The notes: a model not told the origin generated them from the sequence alone. A stretch of DNA of 64,000 nt from Butyrivibrio proteoclasticus B316 (GCF_000145035.1 NC_014387.1:1664001-1728000), one strand, 5' to 3'. Positions 16,261 to 25,306 are shown, counted from the stretch's first letter. A program made the numbers and translations.

Positions 16261-17379
16261 ATGCTATTCCAACTTTATAGCGATCATGCTGCGATGCAGT
16301 TAATCGGATGGGTGTTGGTATTCTGCGGACTTATTCTCATGAATGAGATTGGCCGTAGAACAAAGTTAGGTGGAATGATAGTTTTCGTTGTTATTCCATG
16401 TATTCTTACTGTTTACTTTATTTTGGCACATGTTGGTATGTTTGGAGGTGCACAGAATCCTACTGTTGCATTCATGGACGGATGGTTCCATTACTTCAAA
16501 CTTTATGCTGCTGATATCGGCTGCGTAGGCTTCATGATGATCAAGTACAAATGGGGCATTGGTAAAGAGAAATGGTTTGCCTGGTTCCCATGGTTCATCG
16601 TTGCTGCCAATATCATGATTGCTAATGTATCTGATATGGAGTCAGCACTTGCTGCTTACTCAATCACAGGCAACCTTACTGGTGCTTGGTGGGCTTCTAA
16701 CGAAGGCGTATTTATCTATGGCGGATGGTGGAACGTTGTTAACGCTATCGCAGGTCTTATCAATATTTTCTGTATGACAGGCTGCGTTCACCTCTACACA
16801 TCAAAAGACAAGAACAAGTCAGATATGCTCTGGCCTGATATGACAATCTGGTTCATCATTGCATATGATGTTTGGAACTTTGAGTACACATATCTCAACC
16901 TTCCTACACACTCATGGTATTGCGGTGTTGCACTCTTACTTGCTCCTACATTTGCTAATGCATTCTGGAACAAGGGAGCTTGGATCCAGAACCGTGCTAA
17001 TACACTTGCAATCTGGTGTATGTGGGCTCAGGTTGTTCCTGCATTCCAGCTTAGTTCTAAGTTTGCAGCAGCTCTTCCTTCAGTTTACGGCGGAGCAACT
17101 GCTAATGGAATTACTACAATGGACCTTTACGAGAAGGCTATTGCACTTTATAATGCAGGTAATGGTAAGACAGCAGAAGCTGGCCAGATCATCGAGAGCA
17201 TGGGTATCACAGCTGATCCTAGAATGCAGGGATTCGTTGCAATTCTCGCAATTGTTATTAACGTAATCTGCATCACAGAGATCATCAAGAGATCAGTTAA
17301 GCTTGGTAAGAACCCTTATGCTAACGAAGTATTTGGTGATACCAAAGATTTCAAATTAGCTATGGAGCGTGCAGAGTAA
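16261..17379 (+). CDS. DUF5692 family multi-spanning membrane protein
   Basis: Function unknown; I recognise the family only as a domain of unknown function. 372 residues with about eight hydrophobic segments (for example MQLIGWVLVFCGLILMNEIG near the N terminus, and one close to the C terminus), rich in Trp and with conserved-looking polar or charged residues inside membrane segments such as DVWNFEYTYLNLPTHSWYCG. Codon use is strongly biased to frequent codons, suggesting high expression. A ribosome site AAGGAGG precedes ATG. hypB starts 2 bp after its stop, so the membrane protein is tied to nickel-insertion GTPase expression. It could be a transporter or a membrane partner of a redox enzyme; neither is shown. 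Confidence 0.75.
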   Translation: MLFQLYSDHAAMQLIGWVLVFCGLILMNEIGRRTKLGGMIVFVVIPCILTVYFILAHVGMFGGAQNPTVAFMDGWFHYFKLYAADIGCVGFMMIKYKWGIGKEKWFAWFPWFIVAANIMIANVSDMESALAAYSITGNLTGAWWASNEGVFIYGGWWNVVNAIAGLINIFCMTGCVHLYTSKDKNKSDMLWPDMTIWFIIAYDVWNFEYTYLNLPTHSWYCGVALLLAPTFANAFWNKGAWIQNRANTLAIWCMWAQVVPAFQLSSKFAAALPSVYGGATANGITTMDLYEKAIALYNAGNGKTAEAGQIIESMGITADPRMQGFVAILAIVINVICITEIIKRSVKLGKNPYANEVFGDTKDFKLAMERAE

Positions 17380-17381
17380 TA

Positions 17382-18050
17382 ATGGATAATGTTAGAGTCA
17401 TCGAAGTAAAAAGAAGTATTTTTGAGAGTAATGATAAGGATGCGGATAAGCTCAGGCAAGAGCTTAAGGAGTCAAAGACTTTTCTTTTAAACCTTATGTC
17501 TTCTCCCGGATCAGGCAAGACTACAACCCTTACACGTACTATTGAACTTCTTAAGGACAAGTACAGAATAGGTGTTATGGAAGCAGATATTGATTCAGAT
17601 GTTGATGCCAAGACAATAGCAGCAACAGGAGTCAAGGCAATACAGCTACACACAGGCGGTATGTGCCATCTCGATGCTGATATGACACGTCAGGGAATCA
17701 AAGAGCTTGATACAAGTGATGTAGACTTTGCGATTCTTGAAAATGTTGGTAATCTGGTATGTCCTGCTGAATTTGATACAGGAAGTACCAAGAATGCGAT
17801 GATTCTTTCTGTTCCTGAAGGACATGATAAGCCACTTAAATATCCGCTTATGTTTTCTATTTGCGATGTAGTGCTTATCAATAAAATTGATGTAATGCCT
17901 TACTTTGACTTTGACCTTGAGAAATGCAAGGAGAATATTCTTTTCCGTAATCCTAATGCCAAGATCATTCCTATCTGCGCTAAGACAGGAGAGGGCATGC
18001 AGGAGTGGGCTGATTGGCTGTCAGCGAATATAGAAGAAGCTATTAAGTAA
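17382..18050 (+). CDS. hypB: Hydrogenase nickel incorporation GTPase HypB
   Basis: GTPase that, with HypA, delivers nickel to the active site of [NiFe] enzymes. 222 residues. The P-loop is SSPGSGKTT (about residues 43-51). The metal-binding and switch region has MCHLDADM (Cys-His of the G-domain site) and DFAILENVGNLVCPAEFD, the family hallmark, and INKID gives guanine specificity. The N-terminal CxxCGC high-affinity nickel motif of E. coli HypB and the His-rich stretch of others are absent, which is common in clostridial forms. It follows the DUF5692 gene by 2 bp. No hydrogenase or urease structural gene is in the window. Confidence 0.93.
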   Translation: MDNVRVIEVKRSIFESNDKDADKLRQELKESKTFLLNLMSSPGSGKTTTLTRTIELLKDKYRIGVMEADIDSDVDAKTIAATGVKAIQLHTGGMCHLDADMTRQGIKELDTSDVDFAILENVGNLVCPAEFDTGSTKNAMILSVPEGHDKPLKYPLMFSICDVVLINKIDVMPYFDFDLEKCKENILFRNPNAKIIPICAKTGEGMQEWADWLSANIEEAIK

Positions 18051-18077
18051 GCTTTATATCATTGTGGCAAATTACGG

Positions 18078-18129
18078 GCTGTGCGCAGGCAGGGACTATT
18101 ATAATCTTTGTTTGACGCACAGCTTTTTT
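18078..18129 (+). terminator. Terminator-like hairpin between hypB and hypA
   Basis: GCTGTGCG (18078-18085) and CGCACAGC (18116-18123) are perfect 8-bp arms followed by six T (18124-18129). The loop is long (30 nt) and includes TATAAT (18100-18105), so the element could be a partial terminator, or the loop could carry a promoter for hypA. Confidence 0.5.
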
Positions 18130-18166
18130 GACAAAATAAAATATTATTAGGAAATTAGGTAATAAA

Positions 18167-18511
18167 ATGCACGAACTTGGTGTTGTTTTTCGTATAATTG
18201 ATGATCTTACAGAACTTGGCAAAGAAAATGAGATTGAGAAGATCCACACGGTTACTCTTCAGCTTGGAGAAGTTTCAGGTGTTGTTCCATCTCTTTTAAC
18301 AGATGCCTGGAAATGGGCAGCTGACAGGACAGAGCTTATGAAAGGCGCAGAACTGATCATTGAGACTCTTCCGGCTGTCACATATTGTGAAGATTGTAAA
18401 TGCGAATACGAGACAGTTGCGCATGGTAAGATTTGTCCTAATTGCGGCAGTGAACACACCTATCTTTTAAGAGGAAATGAATTCCTGATCAAGGAGATAT
18501 CTGCTACATGA
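18167..18511 (+). CDS. hypA: Hydrogenase maturation nickel chaperone HypA
   Basis: Nickel-binding metallochaperone partner of HypB. 114 residues, normal length. It begins MHELG, keeping the His2/Glu3 nickel ligands. The zinc domain has CEDC (about residues 71-74) and CPNC (about 91-94), the two CxxC pairs of the structural Zn site. It lies 116 bp after hypB beyond a terminator-like hairpin and 35 bp before the Fe-S flavoprotein gene. Confidence 0.94.
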   Translation: MHELGVVFRIIDDLTELGKENEIEKIHTVTLQLGEVSGVVPSLLTDAWKWAADRTELMKGAELIIETLPAVTYCEDCKCEYETVAHGKICPNCGSEHTYLLRGNEFLIKEISAT

Positions 18512-18546
18512 GTAATGTTTTGTTTTGAAAGGATTAAGGTAGAGAG

Positions 18547-21405
18547 ATGGATAAAAATAATTTTGATATGAAGGATTTGATGACTCCATATTCTCTGGAT
18601 CCAAACCGTAATAAAGTGGATCCCAGAGCCGGAATCATTCCTGATTCAGTTGATATGAATGCTCCTTTCCGTGAGCCATTGGCTAAATTTTCCAAGACAG
18701 TTACGGACAGGAAAGAAATCAAGTTGGGGCTTGAGAAGATTACAAAAGAGAGCCCGGAGTACTGGGGCCTTTATAATCTGATAACAGATGAGCAGTGCGA
18801 AATTGCTCTTAAGATGGAAAAGCGTAAGCCTAAGACATTTGAAGAGATAGCTGCCCTTTGCCCTGAATATACCAAAGAGGAATTACAGAAGCAGCTTGAT
18901 GAAATGTCTTTTAACGGCGTTATCGAGTGGAATTATGAGAATGACAAACATGAGAAACAGTACGTTCTTCCAATGTATGTACCGGGATCAGCAGAATTTG
19001 GAAACATGAATCATAAGGTTCTTGAAGCTCATCCTGAGGCAGGAGCATTCTTTGAGAGAATGAGCCGTATTCCTCTTGAGGGACTTACTCACATGGTTCC
19101 TATGGGCGGGGCCGGTGTAGGTATGCATGTTATCCCTGTTGAGAAGGCTATTGAGATGCAGGGTGAGGCTATTAACCTTGAGAAGATTTCTTACTGGCTT
19201 GATTATTATGAAGGAAAGTATGCTGCTTCTCCATGCTCATGCAGAAGATCTAGAAAAACTTTTGATCAGGGATGCGCTGATGATCCAGAGGGTTGGTGTA
19301 TTGCTGTTGGTGATATGGCAGACTATGTTGTCGAGACACAGAAAGATGGCCGTTATATCACCAAAGAAGAGGCTCTTGAAATCTTTAAACAGGCTGAAGA
19401 AAACGGATTTGTTCACCAGATCACAAACATTGACGGACAGCACAAGATATTTGCTATCTGTAACTGTAACGTAAATGTATGTTATGCTCTTCGTACTTCT
19501 CAGCTCTTTAACACACCTAACATGTCACGTTCAGCTTATGTTGCTCATGTCAGCAAAGAAAAGTGCGTTGCCTGTGGACGCTGCGTAGAGGTTTGCCCGG
19601 CTGGTGCAGCTACACTTGGCCAGAAGCTTTGCAAGAAGGATGGAAGCGAAGTAGTTTATCCTAAGATGCCACTTCCTACAGAACAGAAATGGTCTCGTGA
19701 GATGTGGACTGAGGATTATAGAGACATTAACCGTATCAACACACACAAGACAGGTACAGCTCCTTGTAAGACTGCTTGTCCTGCACATCTTCCTGTACAG
19801 GGATACATCAAGATGGCTGCTCAGGGCAGATATGATGAAGCTCTTGCACTTATCAAGAAGTACAATCCGCTTCCTGCAGTCTGCGGACATGTATGTAACC
19901 GTCGTTGTGAAGATGCTTGTACAAGAGGAACTATCGATCAGGCTCTTGCTATAGATGAGATCAAGAAGTTTGTAGCTATGAGAGATCTTAAGTCTGAGAC
20001 AAGACATATTCCTAAGAAGGTAATCCCTAAGATTGATGGCGGCTTTGATGAGAAGGTAGCTATCATTGGTGCGGGCCCTGCAGGTATTTCATGTGCTTAT
20101 TATCTTGCTCTTAAGGGATACAAGCCAACACTCTTTGATAAGAACAAGAAACCGGGCGGAATGGTTACATACGGTATTCCTTCATTCGTAATGGAAAAAG
20201 ATGTAATTGAAGCCGAGGTTGATGTCCTTAGAGAGCTCGGCGTAGATATTCGCCTTGGTGTAGAGGTTGGTAAGGATATTACACTGAAACAGCTTCGTGA
20301 AGAAGGCTATAAGGCATTCTATATTGCTATTGGATGTCAGGGTGGCCGCGGAGTAAATGTACCTGGAGAGGACGCTCAGGGTGTTATCAAGGGTGTAGAT
20401 ATTCTTCACGATGTAATTGATGATGAGAGCTATAAGCTTACAGGAGATACAGTTGTAATTGGTGGCGGTAATGTTGCTATTGATGTTAGCCGTACAGCAA
20501 TACGTTGTGGTTCTCCTAAGATAACTCAGGTTTCTCTTGAAACCAGAGATATCATGCCTGCTCTTCCTGAGGAAATTGAACTTGCTGAATCTGAAGGAAT
20601 TGAGTTCAAGGGCGGCTGGGGACCTAAGGAAATCCTCACAGAAAACGGTAAGGTTAAGGGAATCGTATTTAAGAAATGTACTCAGGTTAAGAATGCTGAA
20701 GGACGTTTTGATCCTCAGTATGATGAGAATGAGACTATGGAAATTGCATGTTCAAATGTAATTCTTTCTGTTGGACAAGCAACTGTTTGGGGCAACCTTC
20801 TTGAAGGAGAAGCTGTAGAATTCAGAGGACCTGCTCCGGTTGCTGATAAGGTTACTTTCCAGACAACAGTTCCGGATATCTTCGTTGGCGGAGATATGTT
20901 CTACGGCCCAAGATTTGCTATTGATGCTATTGCCTGCGGAAGAGAAGGCGCGGAATCTATTCACAGATTTGTACAGCCTCATTCTTCACTTACAATAGGC
21001 CGTGATCCTAATTTCTTTATCGAGCTTGATAAAGACGACATTCAGATCAATGATTATGATCACGTAGGACGTCAGGTAGCCGGCAATACCAAGAGTGCTG
21101 ATGGCAAGCTTACATTCCGTGATACCAAGCTTGTATTTACTGAAGAACAGGTTAAAAAGGAATCTTCTCGTTGCCTTGGCTGCGGAGCTTCAATTATTGA
21201 CCCTAATAAGTGTGTGGGCTGCGGACTTTGCACAACTCGTTGTGAATTTGATGCTATCAAGCTTACGAGAGATAACCCTGATGCATCTACGATGAGAAAA
21301 GCGGAAGATAAGCTTAAATATATTCTTCCAAATGGATTAAAGCAGGCTGTTTCCAGACCTTTCGTTAAGAAAACATCTAAAGAAACTGCATGGCTTGATG
21401 AATAA
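18547..21405 (+). CDS. Multi-domain Fe-S/FAD NAD(P)-dependent oxidoreductase (GltD-like core)
   Basis: 952 residues; a soluble electron-transfer enzyme, substrate unknown. Order: an N-terminal region (about 1-330) with winged-helix-like sequence and two Cys clusters (SPCSCRRSRKTFDQGC and ICNCNVNVC); a ferredoxin motif CVACGRCVEVCP (about 340-351); a GltD-type Cys-rich domain (CKTACPAHLPVQGYI, CGHVCNRRCEDAC, about 415-475); an FAD Rossmann fold (AIIGAGPAGISCAYY from about 505); an NAD(P) fold (VVIGGGNVAIDVSR, about 636-650); the closing VGGDM FAD motif; and a C-terminal Fe-S pair region (CLGCG, CVGCGLCTTRCEF, about 877-903). It lies 35 bp after hypA. It resembles the small subunit of glutamate synthase or NfnB-like electron-bifurcating modules, but the N-terminal fusion is unusual. 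Confidence 0.85.
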   Translation: MDKNNFDMKDLMTPYSLDPNRNKVDPRAGIIPDSVDMNAPFREPLAKFSKTVTDRKEIKLGLEKITKESPEYWGLYNLITDEQCEIALKMEKRKPKTFEEIAALCPEYTKEELQKQLDEMSFNGVIEWNYENDKHEKQYVLPMYVPGSAEFGNMNHKVLEAHPEAGAFFERMSRIPLEGLTHMVPMGGAGVGMHVIPVEKAIEMQGEAINLEKISYWLDYYEGKYAASPCSCRRSRKTFDQGCADDPEGWCIAVGDMADYVVETQKDGRYITKEEALEIFKQAEENGFVHQITNIDGQHKIFAICNCNVNVCYALRTSQLFNTPNMSRSAYVAHVSKEKCVACGRCVEVCPAGAATLGQKLCKKDGSEVVYPKMPLPTEQKWSREMWTEDYRDINRINTHKTGTAPCKTACPAHLPVQGYIKMAAQGRYDEALALIKKYNPLPAVCGHVCNRRCEDACTRGTIDQALAIDEIKKFVAMRDLKSETRHIPKKVIPKIDGGFDEKVAIIGAGPAGISCAYYLALKGYKPTLFDKNKKPGGMVTYGIPSFVMEKDVIEAEVDVLRELGVDIRLGVEVGKDITLKQLREEGYKAFYIAIGCQGGRGVNVPGEDAQGVIKGVDILHDVIDDESYKLTGDTVVIGGGNVAIDVSRTAIRCGSPKITQVSLETRDIMPALPEEIELAESEGIEFKGGWGPKEILTENGKVKGIVFKKCTQVKNAEGRFDPQYDENETMEIACSNVILSVGQATVWGNLLEGEAVEFRGPAPVADKVTFQTTVPDIFVGGDMFYGPRFAIDAIACGREGAESIHRFVQPHSSLTIGRDPNFFIELDKDDIQINDYDHVGRQVAGNTKSADGKLTFRDTKLVFTEEQVKKESSRCLGCGASIIDPNKCVGCGLCTTRCEFDAIKLTRDNPDASTMRKAEDKLKYILPNGLKQAVSRPFVKKTSKETAWLDE

Positions 21406-21435
21406 TTATCTATATAAATGAGATAAAAAATTAGA

Positions 21436-21476
21436 AGATTAAGTCAAGTGTCATGATCATGCACTTGACTTAATCT
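21436..21476 (+). terminator. Terminator after the Fe-S flavoprotein gene
   Basis: A perfect 15-bp stem AGATTAAGTCAAGTG (21436-21450) / CACTTGACTTAATCT (21462-21476) with an 11-nt loop. Only a short T-rich tail follows. It lies in the 141-bp gap before topA, which otherwise shows only the GAAGGGG ribosome site. Confidence 0.75.
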
Positions 21477-21546
21477 TTAAAAATGTATATTAATAAGAAT
21501 TAGTGTTTGTAAACAATATTTTTATGAAGGGGTATTTTTATACATA

Positions 21547-23655
21547 ATGGCTTCAAAAACAACTACTACCAAGAAAAATTCACTTCTTATAGTTGAGTCA
21601 CCTACTAAGGTCAAGGCTATCAAGAAGTTTTTAGGTAATGGCTATGACGTAGCAGCCAGCAATGGTCATGTAAGAGATCTTCCCAAGAGCCAGATGGGCG
21701 TTGATGTTGAACATGATTTTGAACCTAAATATATAACTATCAGAGGCAAGGGAGATGTTCTTGCCGATCTTCGTAAGAAGGTCAAGAAGGCTGACCACGT
21801 GTACCTTGCAACTGACCCTGACCGCGAGGGAGAGGCTATTTCATGGCATCTTATCGCGGCTCTTAAGCTTGATGAGGCAGATGCCAAGATTCAGCGTGTT
21901 ACCTTTAATGAAATTACCAAGAACGCTGTTAAAGAGGCTATGAAGCATCCAAGAGATATTGATATGAATCTAGTAGATGCTCAGCAGGCCAGACGTGTTC
22001 TTGACAGAATGGTTGGTTATTCTATTTCACCACTTCTCTGGTCCAAGATAAAAAGAGGCCTTAGCGCCGGAAGAGTTCAGTCAGTTGCTCTTAGGATCAT
22101 CGCTGACAGAGAGGAAGAGATTGAATCCTTCATTCCTAGTGAGTATTGGACACTTGATGTTAATCTTGCTGCAGAAGGTGAGAAAAAACCTCTTGTTGCT
22201 CATTACTATGGCACAGGCAATGACAAAAAAGAAATTAAGTCCAAGGAAGAGCTTGATAAGATATGTGCATCTTTAAAAGGTGCCAAGTATGTAGTAAGTG
22301 ATGTTAAAAAGGGTGAGAGAAACAAGAAAGCTCCTCTTCCTTTTACTACATCTACGCTTCAGCAGGAAGCTTCCAAGGCTCTCAATTTCTCAACGCAGAA
22401 GACAATGCGTGTTGCGCAGCAGTTGTATGAAGGGATTGAGCTTGGCAAGCAGGGAACTGTCGGTCTTATTACATATCTTCGTACGGATTCGACACGTGTT
22501 TCTGACGAGGCTGTAGCTGCAGCTAATGCTTATATTTCTTCTAATTTTGGAGATAAATATTTATCTGAGGGTACTACTGCCAAGAAGAGCGACGCCAAGA
22601 TTCAGGATGCTCACGAAGCTATCAGACCTACCTATGTAGAAAACACACCTGTAGTGGTTAAGGAATTTTTATCAAGAGATCAGTTCAGATTGTATCAGCT
22701 TATCTGGAGAAGATTCATGGCCAGCCGTATGGCTCCTGCCAAGTATGAGACAACATCAGTCAAGATTGATGCCGGAGAGCATAGATTTACTGTAGCTGCT
22801 TCCAAGACTGTTTTTGATGGTTTCCTTAATGTTTATACAGATGAAGATGATCAGATTGAGAAAAATGTTCTCATGAAGAATCTTGATATTAATACTAAGC
22901 TTTCTTTTGACAGCTTTGACAGTGCACAGCATTTTACACAGCCGGCACCGCATTATACAGAGGCTTCTCTAGTACATGACCTTGAGGCTCTTGGAATTGG
23001 CAGACCGAGTACTTATGCTCCTACCATTTCTACGATCCTTGCAAGACACTATATTACCAAAGAGAATAAGGCAATCTTCATTACTGAGCTTGGCCAGGCT
23101 GTTAACAAGATGATGAATGATGCTTTTCCACAGATTGTTGATGTTAACTTTACATCTAACATGGAAGCTCTTCTTGATGGCATAGCTGATGGCAATGTTA
23201 AGTGGAAGACTGTAGTTGAGAATTTTTATCCTGATCTTAATGAAGCCGTAGAAGCTGCAGAAAAAGAGATGGAGAAGATTCAGGTACAGGATGAAGTTAC
23301 TGATGAAATCTGTCCTAACTGTGGCAGAAATATGGTCATCAAATATGGACCTCACGGTAAGTTCCTTGCTTGCCCCGGATTCCCTGAATGTAAGAATACA
23401 ATGCCTTATTTTGAGAAGATTGGTGTTGAGTGTCCTAAATGCGGTAAAGATCTAGTCCTTAAGAGAACCAGAAAAGGCAGAATCTATTATGGCTGCATTG
23501 GAAGTCCTGAATGTGACTTTATGTCATGGGCAAGACCTGTTAAAGAGAAATGTCCTAAGTGTGGCAAGTATATGGTTGCCAAGAGCAATAAGCTTGCCTG
23601 CAGCGATCAGGAATGCGGATTTTCATGCAATAAAGACGAATTGAAAAAAGAATAA
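21547..23655 (+). CDS. topA: DNA topoisomerase I
   Basis: Type IA topoisomerase that relaxes negative supercoils. 702 residues. The N-terminal Toprim domain has LLIVESPTKVKAIKKFLG and ATDPDREGEAISWHL with the acidic metal ligands. The active-site Tyr is in GLITYLRTDSTR (about Tyr310), followed by HEAIRPT and GIGRPSTYAPTI. The C-terminal tail holds three zinc-ribbon repeats starting CPNCGRNM, CPKCGKDL and CPKCGKYM, as usual in Firmicutes. Start ATG with GAAGGGG upstream. codY follows after a terminator, matching the topA-codY neighbourhood seen in other Firmicutes. Confidence 0.97.
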   Translation: MASKTTTTKKNSLLIVESPTKVKAIKKFLGNGYDVAASNGHVRDLPKSQMGVDVEHDFEPKYITIRGKGDVLADLRKKVKKADHVYLATDPDREGEAISWHLIAALKLDEADAKIQRVTFNEITKNAVKEAMKHPRDIDMNLVDAQQARRVLDRMVGYSISPLLWSKIKRGLSAGRVQSVALRIIADREEEIESFIPSEYWTLDVNLAAEGEKKPLVAHYYGTGNDKKEIKSKEELDKICASLKGAKYVVSDVKKGERNKKAPLPFTTSTLQQEASKALNFSTQKTMRVAQQLYEGIELGKQGTVGLITYLRTDSTRVSDEAVAAANAYISSNFGDKYLSEGTTAKKSDAKIQDAHEAIRPTYVENTPVVVKEFLSRDQFRLYQLIWRRFMASRMAPAKYETTSVKIDAGEHRFTVAASKTVFDGFLNVYTDEDDQIEKNVLMKNLDINTKLSFDSFDSAQHFTQPAPHYTEASLVHDLEALGIGRPSTYAPTISTILARHYITKENKAIFITELGQAVNKMMNDAFPQIVDVNFTSNMEALLDGIADGNVKWKTVVENFYPDLNEAVEAAEKEMEKIQVQDEVTDEICPNCGRNMVIKYGPHGKFLACPGFPECKNTMPYFEKIGVECPKCGKDLVLKRTRKGRIYYGCIGSPECDFMSWARPVKEKCPKCGKYMVAKSNKLACSDQECGFSCNKDELKKE

Positions 23656-23660
23656 ACATG

Positions 23661-23675
23661 AGTTTTCTGAAAATT
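23661..23675. promoter_or_regulatory. CodY-binding box
   Basis: AGTTTTCTGAAAATT matches the published CodY motif AATTTTCWGAAAATT at 14 of 15 positions. It lies just after the topA stop and about 36 bp upstream of the proposed codY -35 box, suggesting CodY autoregulation or interference with topA readthrough. Confidence 0.6.
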
Positions 23676-23695
23676 TAAGTGTATTTTAATAATTG

Positions 23696-23729
23696 TAGGC
23701 GCTTTAAGGTTTGAAGCGCCTATTTTTTT
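23696..23729 (+). terminator. Intrinsic terminator after topA
   Basis: TAGGCGCTT (23696-23704) / AAGCGCCTA (23714-23722), 9 bp perfect, loop of 9 nt, then seven T (23723-23729). Confidence 0.88.
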
Positions 23730-23739
23730 ATGCTATGAT
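23711..23739 (+). promoter_or_regulatory. Probable codY promoter overlapping the topA terminator
   Basis: TTGAAG (23711-23716), 17 bp and an extended -10 TGCTATGAT (23731-23739). The -35 box lies inside the 3' half of the topA terminator hairpin. Confidence 0.5.
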
Positions 23740-23820
23740 ACAAATAGCGTAGTAATGTTTTAAACGTATTTACGTTAATAATGTTACTAATGGGGAAATA
23801 ATCAAAAAAGGAGAATTCCG

Positions 23821-24600
23821 ATGAGTAGTGTACAGCTACTGGACAAGACACGTAAGATAGGTAAATTATTACACAACAGCAATTCAGGCAAGGTGGTTTT
23901 TAATGATATTTGCAGAGTGTTGTGTGACATTCTTGCTTCAAACATGTTTGTAATTAGTAAAAAAGGAAAGGTACTTGGTATTGGCGAGAGCGCAAACGTT
24001 GCTTCATTAAGCGACCTTTTGGTAGATAATGTCGGATCTTTTATTGATCCTATGTTAAACCAAAGGCTCCTGACCATTCTTTCCACCCAAGAGAATGTCA
24101 ATCTTGAGACACTTGGCTTTGAAGGAATCGACAGCTCTAAATTCCAGGCTATTATTACACCGATTGAGATAGCCGGAGAAAGACTTGGAACACTTTTTAT
24201 CTACAAGACAGATGCTCCGTATGATATTGATGATATTATCTTATGTGAGTATGGAACAACAGTAGTAGGGCTTGAGATGCTCCGTGCTGTGAATGAGGAG
24301 AGTGCTGAAGAGAGCAGAAAGCTTGCAGTTGTTAAATCAGCTATCAGTACACTTTCATTTTCAGAGATGCAGGCAATTATCCATATATTTGATGAACTTG
24401 ATGGAATGGAAGGCGTTCTTGTTGCCAGCAAGATTGCTGACAGAGTAGGAATTACCCGAAGCGTAATTGTAAATGCTCTCCGCAAGTTTGAAAGTGCAGG
24501 TGTTATAGAGTCTAGGTCCTCCGGTATGAAAGGAACTTATATCAAGGTTACCAACGACGTTGTATTTAATGAGATCAAGAAACTTAAGGCAGAGCTTTGA
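23821..24600 (+). CDS. codY: GTP- and branched-chain amino acid-sensing repressor CodY
   Basis: Global nutritional regulator: a dimer that binds DNA when isoleucine/valine and GTP are plentiful. 259 residues, usual length. The N-terminal GAF-like sensor begins MSSVQLLDKTRKIGKLLHNS, a family signature, and the C-terminal winged helix has ASKIADRVGITRSVIVNALR (about residues 201-220) followed by ESAGVIESRSSGMKGTYIKV. Start ATG with AAAGGAG upstream. It lies between topA and the flagellar cluster, as in Bacillus, where codY precedes flgB. The ilv genes in this window are classical CodY targets, though their promoter is outside. Confidence 0.97.
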   Translation: MSSVQLLDKTRKIGKLLHNSNSGKVVFNDICRVLCDILASNMFVISKKGKVLGIGESANVASLSDLLVDNVGSFIDPMLNQRLLTILSTQENVNLETLGFEGIDSSKFQAIITPIEIAGERLGTLFIYKTDAPYDIDDIILCEYGTTVVGLEMLRAVNEESAEESRKLAVVKSAISTLSFSEMQAIIHIFDELDGMEGVLVASKIADRVGITRSVIVNALRKFESAGVIESRSSGMKGTYIKVTNDVVFNEIKKLKAEL

Positions 24601-24698
24601 CTTTTAAAGTAATTAAGTAATTGGTTTCTTTGACCGATATTAACAACAGATAATAACATACATTTGTTTAAGTACATATAGAATGGATGGATGTTGAT

Positions 24699-24734
24699 GA
24701 AGGGATTTATCAGATAGATAAACCCCTTCTTTTT
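24699..24734 (+). terminator. Intrinsic terminator after codY
   Basis: GAAGGGATTTATC (24699-24711) / GATAAACCCCTTC (24717-24729), 13 positions with one mismatch and a 5-nt loop, followed by five T. It separates codY from the flagellar genes. Confidence 0.82.
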
Positions 24735-24869
24735 GTTTATACATCTTGTAGTTTTTCGGAATGATATACACAATATAAAGTATAATATGCTTGTATTTTG
24801 TTAGAAAAAATTTTATTATTAATATAATAACATTATTGTGTCTATATTCCGCATATTTTGGAGGTAGCC
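24735..24869 (+). promoter_or_regulatory. Upstream region of the flagellar cluster
   Basis: Very A+T-rich. TATAAT occurs at 24781-24786 and TATACA at 24765-24770, but neither has a convincing -35 box at 16-18 bp, and no SigD-type GCCGATAT is present. The promoter of the first flagellar block probably lies here; its exact position is not resolved. GGAGG (24860-24864) is the flgB ribosome site. Confidence 0.4.
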
Positions 24870-25265
24870 ATGATCAATAGTAACGCTTTTGATTACATCA
24901 ACGTACTGGATAAAGCTGCAGATGCTTCCTGGCTTCGAAATGAAGTTATAGCTAACAATATCGCCAATGTTGATACTCCCGGGTATAAGAGACAGGACCT
25001 TAATTTTGAGGATGAACTTGAAAGAGCTTTGGGTAATTCAAGATATGTTACCATGGATGCCAAGGTAGCCGGACTTAAGGAACGCGAGCTTAGGCCAAGA
25101 GTAATTAATGATTACTCTAATTTCTCTTACAGACTAGACAAGAACAATGTAGATATTGACACTGAGAATGTTACACTTGCTGCCAACCAGATCAAGTATC
25201 AGGGACTTATGGCAGGACTTAAATCTGAATTCTCAAACCTTCAGGCTGCATGCAAATCATCATAA
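24870..25265 (+). CDS. flgB: Flagellar basal-body rod protein FlgB
   Basis: Proximal rod subunit exported by the flagellar type III system. The start is ATG 24870, 5 bp after GGAGG; the in-frame TTG at 24858 lies upstream of that site. About 131 residues. The N-terminal rod signature VIANNIANVDTPGYKRQDL is present, and the C terminus (ENVTLAANQIKYQGL, LKSEFSNLQ) has the coiled-coil heptads that stack in the rod. First gene of the flagellar cluster, followed 41 bp later by flgC. Confidence 0.96.
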   Translation: MINSNAFDYINVLDKAADASWLRNEVIANNIANVDTPGYKRQDLNFEDELERALGNSRYVTMDAKVAGLKERELRPRVINDYSNFSYRLDKNNVDIDTENVTLAANQIKYQGLMAGLKSEFSNLQAACKSS

Positions 25266-25306
25266 TCTGCGAAGGTGATTCATGTTAGAAGCGAAAGGAG
25301 ACGAGC

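Noticed and set aside
24750..24765. Possible CodY box upstream of flgB
   Set aside because: GTTTTTCGGAATGAT matches only 9 of 15 consensus positions, no better than expected in A+T-rich DNA.
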